This document shows, one piece after another, positions 1-9,812 of a stretch of 64,000 bases of DNA. The stretch spans positions 124,001 to 188,000 of the forward strand of contig NZ_JXRU01000036.1 of NCBI RefSeq assembly GCF_000967865.1. Direction: 5' to 3'. This stretch comes from Microbacterium sp. SA39. GTDB taxonomy: Bacteria; Actinomycetota; Actinomycetes; Actinomycetales; Microbacteriaceae. Position numbers and translations under genes: made by a program. The notes beneath the pieces are model-generated. The model was not told where the DNA came from. It made no database searches and saw nothing but the letters and a program-made list of their open reading frames with translations. Numbering within the stretch: position 1 is the first letter of the stretch; each line of letters opens with the position of its first letter.

Positions 1-1
1 C

Positions 2-514
2 GCCATCGCCATCCCGATCTTCGTCGTGGCCTTCCTCGCGCAGTACTTCCTCGCGATCAAGCTCGGCTGGTTCAAGCCGACGGTGGGTTCCGACAACGAC
101 TGGGGTGGTCTCTGGCTTCCCGCCATCGTGCTCGGCTTCAGCCTCTACGCCGTGAGCATGCGGCTCATGCGGAGCTCGGTCATCGACACGCTCAATCAGG
201 ACTGGGTGCGCACCGCGTACAGCAAGGGCCTCTCGCGCAATCGGGTGATCCCGGTGCACGTGCTGCGCAACTCGCTGATCCCGGTGATCACGAACTCGGC
301 CACCAACTTCGGTGTGCTTCTGGTCGGTGCGACCGTGACCGAGGGCATCTTCAACGTCCCCGGCGTCGGCAATACCCTTTACCAGGCGGCGATCCGCAAC
401 GAGGGCCCCACTGTGGTCTCCTTCGTCACGGTGTTCGTGATCCTGTACGTCCTGGTCAACCTCGTCATCGACCTGCTCTACGGTCTGCTCGACCCAAGGA
501 TCCGCTATGCATGA
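2..514 (+). CDS. ABC transporter permease, dipeptide/oligopeptide type (3' part only)
   Basis: This is the C-terminal 170 residues of a DppB/OppB-type inner-membrane permease; the 5' end lies outside the window and the frame is open from base 2. Hydrophobic segments alternate with the EAA-type cytoplasmic loop (DWVRTAYSKGLSRNRVIPVH, roughly bases 200-265), which docks on the ATPase in this importer family. The end reads LIDLLYGLLDPRIRYA, typical of DppB C-termini. It overlaps the next permease gene by 8 bases, and the next two genes supply the second permease and the ATPases, so this is one importer operon whose binding protein would lie upstream. The substrate (peptide, or another OppA-type ligand such as nickel or sugar) cannot be told from the sequence. 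Confidence 0.9.
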   Translation, partial: AIAIPIFVVAFLAQYFLAIKLGWFKPTVGSDNDWGGLWLPAIVLGFSLYAVSMRLMRSSVIDTLNQDWVRTAYSKGLSRNRVIPVHVLRNSLIPVITNSATNFGVLLVGATVTEGIFNVPGVGNTLYQAAIRNEGPTVVSFVTVFVILYVLVNLVIDLLYGLLDPRIRYA

Positions 515-1451
515 CCCCATCTCGCAGAATCACTACGTCGCGCCGGTCGAGACGGAGACCATCGCCGTCGACGCGGTGCGCATCGCCGAGAGGCCTCGCA
601 ACCTGTGGCGCGACGCGTGGGCCGATCTGCGGCGTCGTCCGCTGTTCTGGTTCTCCGTCGTGCTCGCGTTGTTCTTCATCGTGATGGCCGTGTGGCCGAC
701 GTTGTTCACCGCGACCTCGCCCGTCGACAACTGCCAGCTCTCGAACAGCAACGGCGGCCCGACGGAAGGCCACCCTCTCGGCTTCACCTTCCAGGGATGC
801 GACATCTACGCCCGGCTCGTCTGGGGCGCGCAGACCTCGCTCTCAGTGGGCCTGCTGGCCACGGCGATCGGCTCGATCGTCGGACTCATCATGGGGGCGC
901 TGGCGGGCTTCTACGGCGGATGGCTCGACTCGCTGCTGTCGCGCATCGGCGACATCTTCTTCGCCATCCCCTACATCCTCGCGGCCGTGGTCGTCATGAC
1001 GGTCTTCTCGCAGTACCGCTCCGTGCCGGTGCTCGCGCTCGCGATCGGAGGCTTCGCCTGGGCGTCGACGGCGCGGGTCGTGCGCGCCGAGGTGCTGAGG
1101 GTCCGTCAATCGGACTTCATCGTGGCGGCGCAGGCGGTCGGGCTCTCGAAGTTCCGCATTCTCCTCGCGCACGTCATCCCGAACTCGCTGGCTCCGCTAC
1201 TGGTCGTGTCGACGCTGGCCCTCGCCGCGTCGATCGTCGCCGAGGCGACCCTGTCGTTCCTCGGCGTCGGTCTGGGCAGCGACACCATGTCGTGGGGAAA
1301 TGACATCAGCGCGGCGCAGCAGTCGCTCCGGGTGGCACCGATGGCGCTCATCTATCCGTCGATCGCGCTCACGCTCGCCGTGCTCGCGTTCGTGACCCTC
1401 GGCGAGCTCATCCGAGACGCCATCGATCCGAGAGCGAGGGCACGGCGATGA
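507..1451 (+). CDS. ABC transporter permease, DppC/OppC-like
   Basis: A 314-residue second permease of the importer. It has the N-terminal cytoplasmic segment typical of OppC (about 40 residues, ending in RDAWADLRRRPLFWF), a first membrane span, an extracytoplasmic stretch with two cysteines (near DNCQ and GCD), then a five-span core. The EAA loop is SDFIVAAQAVGLSKFRILLA at about residues 200-220. The ATG at 507 overlaps the upstream stop by 8 bases, and the 3' end shares ATGA with the ATPase gene, which implies translational coupling. Length and topology are normal for the family. Confidence 0.92.
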   Translation: MHDPISQNHYVAPVETETIAVDAVRIAERPRNLWRDAWADLRRRPLFWFSVVLALFFIVMAVWPTLFTATSPVDNCQLSNSNGGPTEGHPLGFTFQGCDIYARLVWGAQTSLSVGLLATAIGSIVGLIMGALAGFYGGWLDSLLSRIGDIFFAIPYILAAVVVMTVFSQYRSVPVLALAIGGFAWASTARVVRAEVLRVRQSDFIVAAQAVGLSKFRILLAHVIPNSLAPLLVVSTLALAASIVAEATLSFLGVGLGSDTMSWGNDISAAQQSLRVAPMALIYPSIALTLAVLAFVTLGELIRDAIDPRARARR

Positions 1452-3127
1452 ACGATCGCGCAACCGCACGCGTCCCCCTGCTGAGCGTGCGCGACCTGAA
1501 GGTCGCGTTCCGCACGCAGGACGGCGAGAAGGAGGTCCTCCACGGAGCGAGCTTCGACATCTTCCCCGGCGAGACCGTCGCGATCGTGGGCGAGTCGGGC
1601 TCCGGGAAGTCCACGACGGCCAGCGCCATCGTGAACCTGCTCCCGGGGACCGGAACGATCACGGGTGGTTCGATCACCCTCGACGGCCGCGAGCTGACCA
1701 CGCTCGGACGACGGGATTTGGAGGCGCTGCGCGGCCGGGAGATCGGCTTCGTCCCGCAGGATCCGATGTCCAACCTCAACCCGGTGTGGAGCATCGGCTT
1801 CCAGGTGAAGGAGGCGATCCGCGCGAACGGGATCGCCCGCGGCAAGAAAGACGTGAACGCCCGAGCGATCGAGGTGCTGAAGCAGGCCGGACTCGCAGAC
1901 GCCGAGCGGCGTCTGCATCAGTTCCCGCACCAGTTCTCCGGCGGCATGCGTCAGCGCGCGCTGATCGGCATCGGCCTCGCAGCGGACCCGAAGCTTCTCA
2001 TCGCGGACGAGCCGACCTCGGCGCTCGATGTCACCGTGCAGCGGGTCATCCTCGATCACATGGCGAAGCTCACGCGTGAGAAGGGCACCTCGGTGCTCCT
2101 CATCACGCACGACCTCGGCCTCGCCGCCGAGCGTGCCGAGAAGATCATCGTGATGAGCAACGGCAACATCGTCGAGGCTGGGCCGAGCAGGGAGATCCTC
2201 GAGAACCCGCAGCATCCATACACCCAGAGGCTCGTGGGGGCTGCCCCCAGCGTCGCCTCGCAGCGCATCCAGGCCGTGGTCGAGGACCGCGGCATCGAGC
2301 GGCTCGAGGACCTCGCCGACATCCCGCCCACCGTTCGGGTCACGGATCTCACGAAGGACTACAAGATCCGTCAGGGGAACTTCCGCAGCGAAGCCTTCCG
2401 CGCGGTCGATCACGTCTCCTTCGAGATCCCGCGAGGGAAGACGCTCGCGCTCGTCGGCGAGTCGGGGTCGGGTAAGTCGACGGTCGCGAAGATGCTGCTC
2501 AAGCTCGAAGAGCCCACGAGCGGCACGATCGAGATCGACGGGCAGGATGTGTCGAAGCTCTCGAACGCGCAGGCTTTCGGGCTGCGCCGTCGCATGCAGC
2601 CGGTGTTCCAGGATCCGTACGGATCCCTCGACCCGCTCCGCAACATCGGGAACACCATCTCGCAGCCCCTGCAGATCCACGGCGTGGGCGATCGGGCCTC
2701 CCAGCGCGCACGCGTGGAGGAGCTGCTCGACCAGGTGTCGCTGCCGCGTGCGCTCGCGACCCGGTACGCGAACGAGCTCTCGGGCGGCCAGCGGCAGCGC
2801 GTCGCGATCGCGCGAGCGCTCGCCCTCAAGCCCGACATCGTCGTGCTCGACGAAGCGGTGTCCGCACTCGACGTGCTGGTGCAGGATCAGATCCTGCAGC
2901 TGCTCGCCGGTCTGCAGTCGGAGCTGAACCTCACGTACCTCTTCATCACGCACGACCTCGCGGTTGTCCGGGTGTCGAGCGACCTCGTGTGCGTCATGGA
3001 GAGCGGCAAGGTCGTCGAGCAGGGAACGGTCGACGAGATCTTCGCCAACCCGCAGCAGGAGTACACCGACCGTCTGCTCAAGGCGATCCCGGGGGCGTCC
3101 ATCCCGCTCGGCGGACGCGGAGCGTGA
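1448..3127 (+). CDS. Fused double ATP-binding subunit of the oligopeptide ABC importer (DppD-DppF type)
   Basis: A 559-residue protein with two complete ABC ATPase domains in tandem, equivalent to OppD/DppD plus OppF/DppF, which are separate genes in many bacteria. Domain 1 has Walker A GESGSGKST at about residues 48-56, signature SGGMRQRA near 163 and Walker B LLIADEPTSALD. Domain 2 has Walker A GESGSGKST near 337, signature LSGGQRQRV near 444 and Walker B IVVLDEAVSALD, where the usual P of DEPTS is replaced by A-V. Each half ends in the NPQ(H/E)PYT oligopeptide C-terminal region (HPYTQRLV, EYTDRLL). The start overlaps the permease by 4 bases. The fusion makes the ATPase ratio obligately 1:1. 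Confidence 0.93.
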   Translation: MNDRATARVPLLSVRDLKVAFRTQDGEKEVLHGASFDIFPGETVAIVGESGSGKSTTASAIVNLLPGTGTITGGSITLDGRELTTLGRRDLEALRGREIGFVPQDPMSNLNPVWSIGFQVKEAIRANGIARGKKDVNARAIEVLKQAGLADAERRLHQFPHQFSGGMRQRALIGIGLAADPKLLIADEPTSALDVTVQRVILDHMAKLTREKGTSVLLITHDLGLAAERAEKIIVMSNGNIVEAGPSREILENPQHPYTQRLVGAAPSVASQRIQAVVEDRGIERLEDLADIPPTVRVTDLTKDYKIRQGNFRSEAFRAVDHVSFEIPRGKTLALVGESGSGKSTVAKMLLKLEEPTSGTIEIDGQDVSKLSNAQAFGLRRRMQPVFQDPYGSLDPLRNIGNTISQPLQIHGVGDRASQRARVEELLDQVSLPRALATRYANELSGGQRQRVAIARALALKPDIVVLDEAVSALDVLVQDQILQLLAGLQSELNLTYLFITHDLAVVRVSSDLVCVMESGKVVEQGTVDEIFANPQQEYTDRLLKAIPGASIPLGGRGA

Positions 3128-3693
3128 CGGCCGATCCAGGCCAGGGGACCGCACGGACTTTCCGTGCGGTCTCCGGTCCGGTCCTCTTCGTCTTCTGCGG
3201 ACTGCTCGCGCTGTTCCTGCTCGGCGACGCCGTGGTGCGCGCCGGCTGGGGACAGATGCTGCTGCTCGCGCCCTGGTTCCTCCTCGGGCTGTGGGTGGCC
3301 TACGAGGTCGCCTTCGTCTCGTTCGTCCGCATCGACGACGCGGGGGCGACCGTGCAGAACATGCTGCGACGCACGACCTTCGGGTGGCGTCGTGTGCGTG
3401 ACGTCGATCTGCGGTGGCAGCTCGTCTTCTCGCTCGACGACGGCACCGATGTCACCTGCTACGGCGGGCCGGCCAGGGCGCGACAGCGGCGTGAGGGCGC
3501 TCGGCAGGACGGCGAAGAGCGGAAGGCCCCGACGAGCCTGCGCGATCTGACGGACATCCGCGACCGCTGGGAGGCCGCCGACCTCGCGGCCGATGCGCCG
3601 ATCCGCAGGGGCTGGGATCGTCCTGCTCTCGTGGCGCTGGGCGTCATTCTGGTCTGGGCCGTGGTCGCCGTGCTCATCACGAACGCCGGCTGA
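3124..3693 (+). CDS. Small two-span membrane protein with PH-like domain
   Basis: A 189-residue protein starting at GTG 3124, which shares GTGA with the ATPase stop; a longer in-frame extension upstream would lie inside the ATPase gene and was not used. Two adjacent membrane segments (PVLFVFCGLLALFLLGDAVV and a second from about residue 40) are followed by a beta-rich region (VRIDDAGATVQNMLRRTTFGWRRV), the usual layout of actinobacterial bPH-type proteins, then a charged stretch and a C-terminal membrane span. The function is unknown. Its place behind the importer may be simple read-through rather than a shared role. Confidence 0.75.
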   Translation: MTADPGQGTARTFRAVSGPVLFVFCGLLALFLLGDAVVRAGWGQMLLLAPWFLLGLWVAYEVAFVSFVRIDDAGATVQNMLRRTTFGWRRVRDVDLRWQLVFSLDDGTDVTCYGGPARARQRREGARQDGEERKAPTSLRDLTDIRDRWEAADLAADAPIRRGWDRPALVALGVILVWAVVAVLITNAG

Positions 3694-3700
3694 CCGCGCT

Positions 3701-4531
3701 TCAGCCCGGCAGTCCGAACAGGTCCGGCCAGGTCGCCGCCGCCCACGGGTACCCCACGAACACCGTCGCGTCGATCAGGAAGTGCGCGACGAGGAGCGGC
3801 AGCAGGCGACCTGTCCGCTGGTAGAGCCAACCGAAGAGCAGACCCATCGCCAGGTTCCCGATGAACGCGCCCGGCCCCTGGTACAGGTGATAGCTCGCGC
3901 GCAGCACCGAGGTGGACACGATGATCGTCCACGGACTCCAGCCCAGCTGCTTGAGCCGCGCGAAAAGGTAGCCGAGCACGACGAACTCCTCCTGCAGCGA
4001 TGCTCGTGCGGCCGCCAGCAGCAGGATCGGGACGGTCCACCAGTGCGCGTCGAGCCCGGCGGGGTTCACGGCGACGAAGAGGCCGAGAGCGCGCCCGGCG
4101 ATGTAGAGACCGAGGCCGGGGATGCCGATGGCGAGGACGAGCAGAATGCCGCGCCCGGCATCCGCCCACACCCGCGTGCCGTCGAGTCCCAGCCGGCCCA
4201 GGTGCGGACGCCGCGACTGCCAGAGCAGGAAGCAGACCAGCAGGACCGGCACGAGCGAGAACCCGATCGACAGCACCTGGTAGATCAGGTCGAAGATCTC
4301 GCGGTCGCTGCGTGACGGATTCAGGGTCGCGGTCTGATCGGCGAGCGGGGTCTCGTCCGTGAGGCGGTAGGCGAGTTGCACGATCGCGTACACGGCGGAC
4401 TGGCCGAGGCCGAGGGCCAGGACGATCGAGATCTCCCACCACAACCGCGCTCGGGAAGGGGCGGCCGGGTCCCAGGATCGGGGCACTTCGTCTCGCTTCG
4501 CTCGCTCAGGAACCGGATGCTCGGAAGTCAC
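3701..4531 (-). CDS. CPBP family intramembrane metalloprotease (Abi/Rce1-like)
   Basis: A 276-residue multispan protein. The CPBP motif glutamates are in ASLQEEFVVLGYLFARL, and the two later motif histidines fall in LRASYHLYQG and VAHFLIDATVF. This family cleaves inside the membrane; in other bacteria members process CAAX-like proteins or give self-immunity to bacteriocins, but the substrate here is unknown. GTG 4531 is chosen because TACCAT lies 7 bases upstream (leaderless arrangement); an in-frame ATG at 4564 would add 11 residues. It is convergent with the preceding gene (7-base gap) and divergent from typA. Confidence 0.88.
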   Translation of the reverse strand: MTSEHPVPERAKRDEVPRSWDPAAPSRARLWWEISIVLALGLGQSAVYAIVQLAYRLTDETPLADQTATLNPSRSDREIFDLIYQVLSIGFSLVPVLLVCFLLWQSRRPHLGRLGLDGTRVWADAGRGILLVLAIGIPGLGLYIAGRALGLFVAVNPAGLDAHWWTVPILLLAAARASLQEEFVVLGYLFARLKQLGWSPWTIIVSTSVLRASYHLYQGPGAFIGNLAMGLLFGWLYQRTGRLLPLLVAHFLIDATVFVGYPWAAATWPDLFGLPG

Positions 4532-4538
4532 GTTCCCG

Positions 4539-4544
4539 ATGGTA
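4539..4544 (-). promoter_or_regulatory. -10 element for leaderless CPBP protease transcript
   Basis: TACCAT on the minus strand lies 7 bases before GTG 4531. With a transcription start about 7 bases downstream of the -10, the mRNA would begin at or next to the start codon. No -35 consensus is visible. Confidence 0.5.
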
Positions 4545-4551
4545 CGACTTC

Positions 4552-4563
4552 TGTTCAGGAACA
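4552..4563. promoter_or_regulatory. Inverted repeat between divergent CPBP and typA promoters
   Basis: TGTTCAGGAACA is a perfect inverted repeat (5-base arms, 2-base spacer). It lies where the -35 regions of both divergent promoters would be. A 13-base copy of GTTCAGGAACATG recurs at 6644-6656. The regulator is unknown. Confidence 0.3.
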
Positions 4564-4579
4564 TGCCCTGAGCTTGCGT

Positions 4580-4585
4580 TATCCT
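4580..4585 (+). promoter_or_regulatory. Candidate -10 element of typA
   Basis: TATCCT fits the actinobacterial TAnnnT -10 and would give a leader of about 40 bases before the typA ATG, which has its own AGGA about 8 bases upstream. There is no clear TTGAC-type -35. Confidence 0.35.
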
Positions 4586-4633
4586 GGAACGTCGGCTTCT
4601 CGACGCAACCCCACACTCTTTTAGGACTTCTGC

Positions 4634-6547
<1,914 letters not shown>

Positions 6548-6569
6548 CCCCCGCTTCGGAGAACTTGCA

Positions 6570-6609
6570 GAGGGCCTCGCACGCGCCAAGAAGCGCGTGC
6601 GGGGCCCTC
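6570..6609 (+). terminator. Intrinsic terminator after typA
   Basis: Arms of 17 bases (6570-6586 and 6593-6609) pair throughout with one G-T pair around a 6-base loop, and TTCTC follows. It starts 22 bases after the typA stop codon. Confidence 0.85.
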
Positions 6610-6738
6610 TTCTCATGTAAATCCCAGGTGAGACAGATTTTTCGTTCAGGAACATGAGACAGACTCGAGCACTTGCGCCTGGGACGAGCTCCCGATGAGT
6701 CTCCTGCGAGGGCGTACGACGACCCGAAAGTCGAACCC

Positions 6739-7632
6739 ATGCTCCATGAAACCCGTGCGCTTCGGCGCGCCTCCGATGCGGCATCCGCCCGCGACGCCGT
6801 CACTCGGCGCCCGATGATGATCGTCGGTACGGCAGCCGCCGCGCTTCTCGGCATCACCCTCACCGCCGGCATGGTCTCTGCGCCGGCATCCGGATCCGAG
6901 ATGCCGGACGCGACGTCCGCCGTCACGCAGATGGTGACCGGAGTCGAGCCGCTCGCGAAGTTCGCGGACGACGCGGCGATGCCCCTGATCGAGGCGAAGG
7001 ACGCGGTGCTCAGCGCCCAGGCGCTGACCTACGACGTCGCCTCCTCGGGCCTCGAGGTGAGCGCTGCTCCGCCCATCGACGTCTCGGAACTGCAAAGCGA
7101 CATCGATGCGCTCCAGGATCGTGACGCGATGTCGTCACTCGTGGTGGCCGTGCTCACCACTGAGGTCGAGACCGAGACGACCACGCTGGCATCGGCCACC
7201 GCGGCGCTGCAGAGCGCATTCACCGCAGCGCAGGAGAAGAAGGCCGCCGACGACGCTGCCGCGGCAGCCGCTGCGGCCGCCGCCGCCGAAGCCGAGGCTG
7301 CCGCCGCCGCCCTCGCATCGGGGAACACCGTCGACGGCGCGAAGGCAACGGCGCAGCAGCTGATGTCGAGCCGCTACGGCTGGGGAGGCGACCAGTTCTC
7401 CTGCCTCGACTCGCTGTGGAACAAGGAGTCCGGCTGGAACTACCAGGCCTACAACCCGAGCGGTGCCACCGGCATCCCGCAGGCCCTCCCCGGCAGCAAG
7501 ATGGCGTCAGAGGGAAGCGACTGGCAGACGAACGCCGCGACGCAGATCGCGTGGGGCCTCGGCTACATCGATGCCGTCTACGGCACCCCGTGCAGCGCCT
7601 GGGGGCACTCGCAGGCGATGAACTGGTACTGA
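6739..7632 (+). CDS. Secreted lytic transglycosylase-like / aggregation-promoting-factor-type protein
   Basis: A 297-residue protein. ATG 6739 gives an Arg-rich n-region followed by one hydrophobic segment (MMIVGTAAAALLGITLTAGM, about residues 32-51), a signal peptide or anchor; a TTG-initiated extension at 6673 adds only polar residues. The middle is helical and Ala-rich (bases 7255-7320), a probable coiled coil or spacer. The C-terminal 90 residues carry the SLT-like/Apf domain: SSRYGWGGDQFSCLDSLWNK with the ESGWN catalytic-type glutamate, then NPSGATGIPQALPGSKM and AWGLGYIDAVYGTPCSAW. Family members cleave or bind peptidoglycan outside the cell. Two cysteines could form a disulfide. Confidence 0.85.
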   Translation: MLHETRALRRASDAASARDAVTRRPMMIVGTAAAALLGITLTAGMVSAPASGSEMPDATSAVTQMVTGVEPLAKFADDAAMPLIEAKDAVLSAQALTYDVASSGLEVSAAPPIDVSELQSDIDALQDRDAMSSLVVAVLTTEVETETTTLASATAALQSAFTAAQEKKAADDAAAAAAAAAAAEAEAAAAALASGNTVDGAKATAQQLMSSRYGWGGDQFSCLDSLWNKESGWNYQAYNPSGATGIPQALPGSKMASEGSDWQTNAATQIAWGLGYIDAVYGTPCSAWGHSQAMNWY

Positions 7633-7651
7633 CCCCGGCGCTGAGCGTCCC

Positions 7652-8200
7652 TCACCGTAGTTCCGAGATGAGCACAGCGCTCGTACCTGGTGCCGTCGCC
7701 TCGAAGATGTGCGGAGCGTCGCCGGCGTAGGTCAGGTAGTCGCCGGGGTTCAGCAGGATGGGCTCCGACACCGGACCGACCTGCGCGCTCCCCGCGATCA
7801 GGATCACGTGCTCGATCGTGCCCGGATGGTGGGGGTCGGACAACCGGGGATCGCCCGGCTCGGCCTGGATCAGGTACACGTCGCGGCGCGCGCCTGGAGG
7901 GCTGGCCGACAGCAGGGTTGCGCTGTACGCCGCCGCGGAGGAGGGAACACCGGCGAGATCGTCGGCGCGGATCAGCGTGGGAGCGTTGGCCTGCTGATCC
8001 ACCAGCACCGCGAACGGGACGCCGAGGGCCACGCCGAGTGCCCAGAGCGTCTCGACGCTCGGGTTGCCCGCGCCGCTCTCGAGTTGTGAGACGGTCGCCT
8101 TCGACACGCCGGCGCGTCGTGCGAGCTCGGAGACCGAGAGGCCGACGGACTCTCGCTCGCGGCGGAGAGTGCGGGAGATGCGGGTGCGGAGATCCTCCAT
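7652..8200 (-). CDS. XRE-family regulator with C-terminal cupin domain
   Basis: A 182-residue repressor-type protein. Residues 8-62 form a Cro/C1-type helix-turn-helix (LRRERESVGLSVSELARRAG followed by VSKATVSQLESGAGNPS). Residues 110-180 form a cupin barrel (IEHVILIAGSAQVGP, LNPGDYLTYAGDAPH) that usually senses a small ligand. It is divergent from azlC-azlD and its start codon lies next to an inverted repeat over the azlC promoter, so it most likely controls that transporter and itself. The effector (an amino acid is plausible) is inferred from context. Confidence 0.9.
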   Translation of the reverse strand: MEDLRTRISRTLRRERESVGLSVSELARRAGVSKATVSQLESGAGNPSVETLWALGVALGVPFAVLVDQQANAPTLIRADDLAGVPSSAAAYSATLLSASPPGARRDVYLIQAEPGDPRLSDPHHPGTIEHVILIAGSAQVGPVSEPILLNPGDYLTYAGDAPHIFEATAPGTSAVLISELR

Positions 8201-8211
8201 GTGTTCATCAT

Positions 8212-8234
8212 GTCAAACGTTCGTTCGCTTGACT
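8212..8234. promoter_or_regulatory. Candidate operator between XRE regulator and azlC
   Basis: TCAAACG and CGCTTGA form an inverted repeat (6 of 7 positions) across about 20 bases. The right arm overlaps the TTGACT -35 of azlC, a good position for repression by the divergent XRE protein. Confidence 0.4.
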
Positions 8235-8257
8235 ATGCATCGCACCGTGTTCAGAAT
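8229..8257 (+). promoter_or_regulatory. azlC promoter
   Basis: TTGACT (8229-8234), a 17-base spacer and CAGAAT (8252-8257): one of the few recognisable -35/-10 pairs in the window. The predicted start at about 8264 lies just before GTG 8267. Confidence 0.5.
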
Positions 8258-8266
8258 GATAGTCAT

Positions 8267-9019
8267 GTGTTCACCGGAACGAACGACGTCGGCTGGGCGG
8301 CTCGTATGAGCCCCGAGCGCGAGGTCTGGCGCGAGGCCCTTGGTGTCGTGCTCGCGACCAGCGCTTACGGCATCTCCTTCGGAGCGCTGGCCGTGGCATC
8401 CGGTCTCGACGTGTGGCAGACGTGCGTGCTCAGCCTGCTGATGTTCACGGGTGGATCGCAGTTCGCGTTCGTCGGCGTCTTCACGGCAGGCGGGCTCTCG
8501 GCGCTGCCGTCCGCCGTGGCCTCCGCTGCGCTCCTCGGCGTGCGCAACGTGGCCTACGGAATGCGCATGTCGCCGCTCGTCGGCGGGGGACCGGTCCGCC
8601 GCGCCGCCGCCGCGCACTTCACGATCGACGAGTCGACGGCGGTAGCCATCTCGCAGACCGTCCCCCGGCTGCGCCAGGTCGGGTTCTGGGTGACGGGAAT
8701 CGGCATCTTCATCGGCTGGAACCTCACCACCCTCGTCGGCGCCCTCGTCGGAGACGTGCTCGGCGATCCGAAGATGTGGGGGCTGGATGCCGCGGCGGCC
8801 GCAGCCTTCCTGGCGCTGCTCTGGCCTCGGCTCAAGGAGCGGCAGGCGATCGCGGTCGGTATCGCCGCTGCGGTGGTCGCGGCGGCGCTCACGCCCTTCC
8901 TCATGCCAGGGCTGCCGGTACTGGTGGCGGCGCTCGTCGCCATCGTCGTCGGCTGGTTCAACTGGCTCGGTCGGCCGTCCGGGACCGGGGACGAAACCGG
9001 CGAGGGGGCGATCTCATGA
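8267..9019 (+). CDS. azlC: AzlC family branched-chain amino-acid exporter subunit
   Basis: A 250-residue membrane protein. AzlC and AzlD together form an exporter for branched-chain amino acids (YgaZ/YgaH in E. coli, BrnFE in Corynebacterium). Family features: REALGVVLATSAYGISFGAL at the N-terminus, FTGGSQFAFVGVFTAGG and LLGVRNVAYGMRMSP. Five to six spans are visible. GTG 8267 is preferred because the promoter at 8229-8257 would start transcription just before it; ATG 8306 is the alternative (237 residues), while the frame further upstream runs into the regulator's start. It overlaps azlD by 4 bases. Confidence 0.9.
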   Translation: MFTGTNDVGWAARMSPEREVWREALGVVLATSAYGISFGALAVASGLDVWQTCVLSLLMFTGGSQFAFVGVFTAGGLSALPSAVASAALLGVRNVAYGMRMSPLVGGGPVRRAAAAHFTIDESTAVAISQTVPRLRQVGFWVTGIGIFIGWNLTTLVGALVGDVLGDPKMWGLDAAAAAAFLALLWPRLKERQAIAVGIAAAVVAAALTPFLMPGLPVLVAALVAIVVGWFNWLGRPSGTGDETGEGAIS

Positions 9020-9330
9020 GCCTGTGGAGCGCGATTCTGCTGGCCGCGCTGATCTGCCTCGCGCTGAAGGCGGTGGGGTACCTCGTGCCGCCGAAGGTGC
9101 TCGAGGCTCCGCGGCCCGCACGCATCTCGGACCTCCTGACCGTCGCGCTGCTGGCTGCTCTGGTCGCCGTGCAGTCGCTGGGCGACGGGCAGGCGATCAC
9201 CGTGGATGCCCGAGTGCCCGCCCTTCTCATCGCCGGAGGTCTCCTGTGGCTGCGGCAGTCGTTCCTCGTCGTCGTCGCCGCGGCGGCACTGGTGGCGGCG
9301 CTCCTGCGGCTGCTCGGACTCGCCGCCTGA
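9016..9330 (+). CDS. azlD: AzlD family branched-chain amino-acid exporter subunit
   Basis: A 104-residue, three- to four-span partner of AzlC. It starts at ATG 9016 inside the ATGA overlap with the azlC stop. The family's KAVGYLVPP segment follows the first span, and the C-terminus ends in two closely packed helices. The size is normal for AzlD. The overlap indicates coupled translation, as expected for subunits of one exporter. Confidence 0.88.
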   Translation: MSLWSAILLAALICLALKAVGYLVPPKVLEAPRPARISDLLTVALLAALVAVQSLGDGQAITVDARVPALLIAGGLLWLRQSFLVVVAAAALVAALLRLLGLAA

Positions 9331-9380
9331 CTCCTGCTCCGGAGCCCGAGACGCCGCGACGGATGCACAGGCCCCGCCGG

Positions 9381-9386
9381 TAGGAT
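9381..9386 (+). promoter_or_regulatory. -10 element, leaderless transcript of membrane protein at 9393
   Basis: TAGGAT followed by exactly 6 bases and GTG 9393. No Shine-Dalgarno sequence fits between them. Confidence 0.55.
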
Positions 9387-9392
9387 CGACAG

Positions 9393-9803
9393 GTGCGCGT
9401 GAGCTGGGTGTCGAGAGTCCTGTCGTGGGTCGCGGCCGCCCTCGTGGGCGGCGTCTACGGCGTGGCGGGGACCATCGGCCACAGTCTCATGTGGGGACCG
9501 ATCCCGGTCGGCCTGATCGTCGGTGCGATCGCCTGCGGGGCGATCCTCATCGCGGTGCGCGCACTCACGCATGACCGGGGCGCGGCGGTCGCTGCCGGTC
9601 TCGGCATGCTCGGGATGTTGGTGCTGATCTCCGGCGTCGGCCCGGGCGGGTCGGTCGTCGTGGCGGATTCGCTCGCCGGACGCATCTGGACCTATCTGGT
9701 CGCCGGTCTCGTGCTGTTGGTCGTCGCCTGGCCGTCGTTCTCGAGGATCCCGGTGCGCACCGAGACGCCGGCTGCGGAGGCTGCGGTCGTTCGCGAGTCG
9801 TAG
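9393..9803 (+). CDS. Four-span membrane protein, DUF6113-like
   Basis: A 136-residue protein with four predicted spans and little else; the C-terminal 20 residues are polar. Its position directly upstream of a ferredoxin-dapC pair is where actinobacteria carry DUF6113 proteins, so I suggest that family, with the function unknown. GTG 9393 is fixed by the -10 TAGGAT 6 bases upstream. The fdxA -10 begins 2 bases before this gene's stop codon. Confidence 0.65.
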   Translation: MRVSWVSRVLSWVAAALVGGVYGVAGTIGHSLMWGPIPVGLIVGAIACGAILIAVRALTHDRGAAVAAGLGMLGMLVLISGVGPGGSVVVADSLAGRIWTYLVAGLVLLVVAWPSFSRIPVRTETPAAEAAVVRES

Positions 9804-9806
9804 ACT
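9801..9806 (+). promoter_or_regulatory. -10 element, leaderless fdxA transcript
   Basis: TAGACT, then GGGGGA, then GTG 9813. The G-run abuts the start codon and is too close to act as a normal ribosome binding site, which favours leaderless initiation. Confidence 0.55.
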
Positions 9807-9812
9807 GGGGGA

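Noticed and set aside
1352..3154. A 600-codon minus-strand frame opposite the double ABC ATPase
   Set aside because: Shadow of a clearly coding plus strand; no domain pattern.
4558..4581. ECF sigma-type promoter GGAAC..CGTT before typA
   Set aside because: The gap between GGAACA and CGTT is about 13 bases, shorter than the 16-17 expected for SigE/SigH-type promoters.
6610..6738. Possible c-di-AMP (ydaO) riboswitch before the secreted transglycosylase-like gene
   Set aside because: Such genes in actinobacteria often carry one, but I could not find its conserved core in these 129 bases. I see only the GTTCAGGAACATG copy.
7255..7320. Short repeats resembling a CRISPR or satellite array
   Set aside because: It is an Ala-rich coding stretch (GCC/GCT/GCA codons) inside the transglycosylase-like gene; no repeat-spacer structure occurs anywhere in the window.
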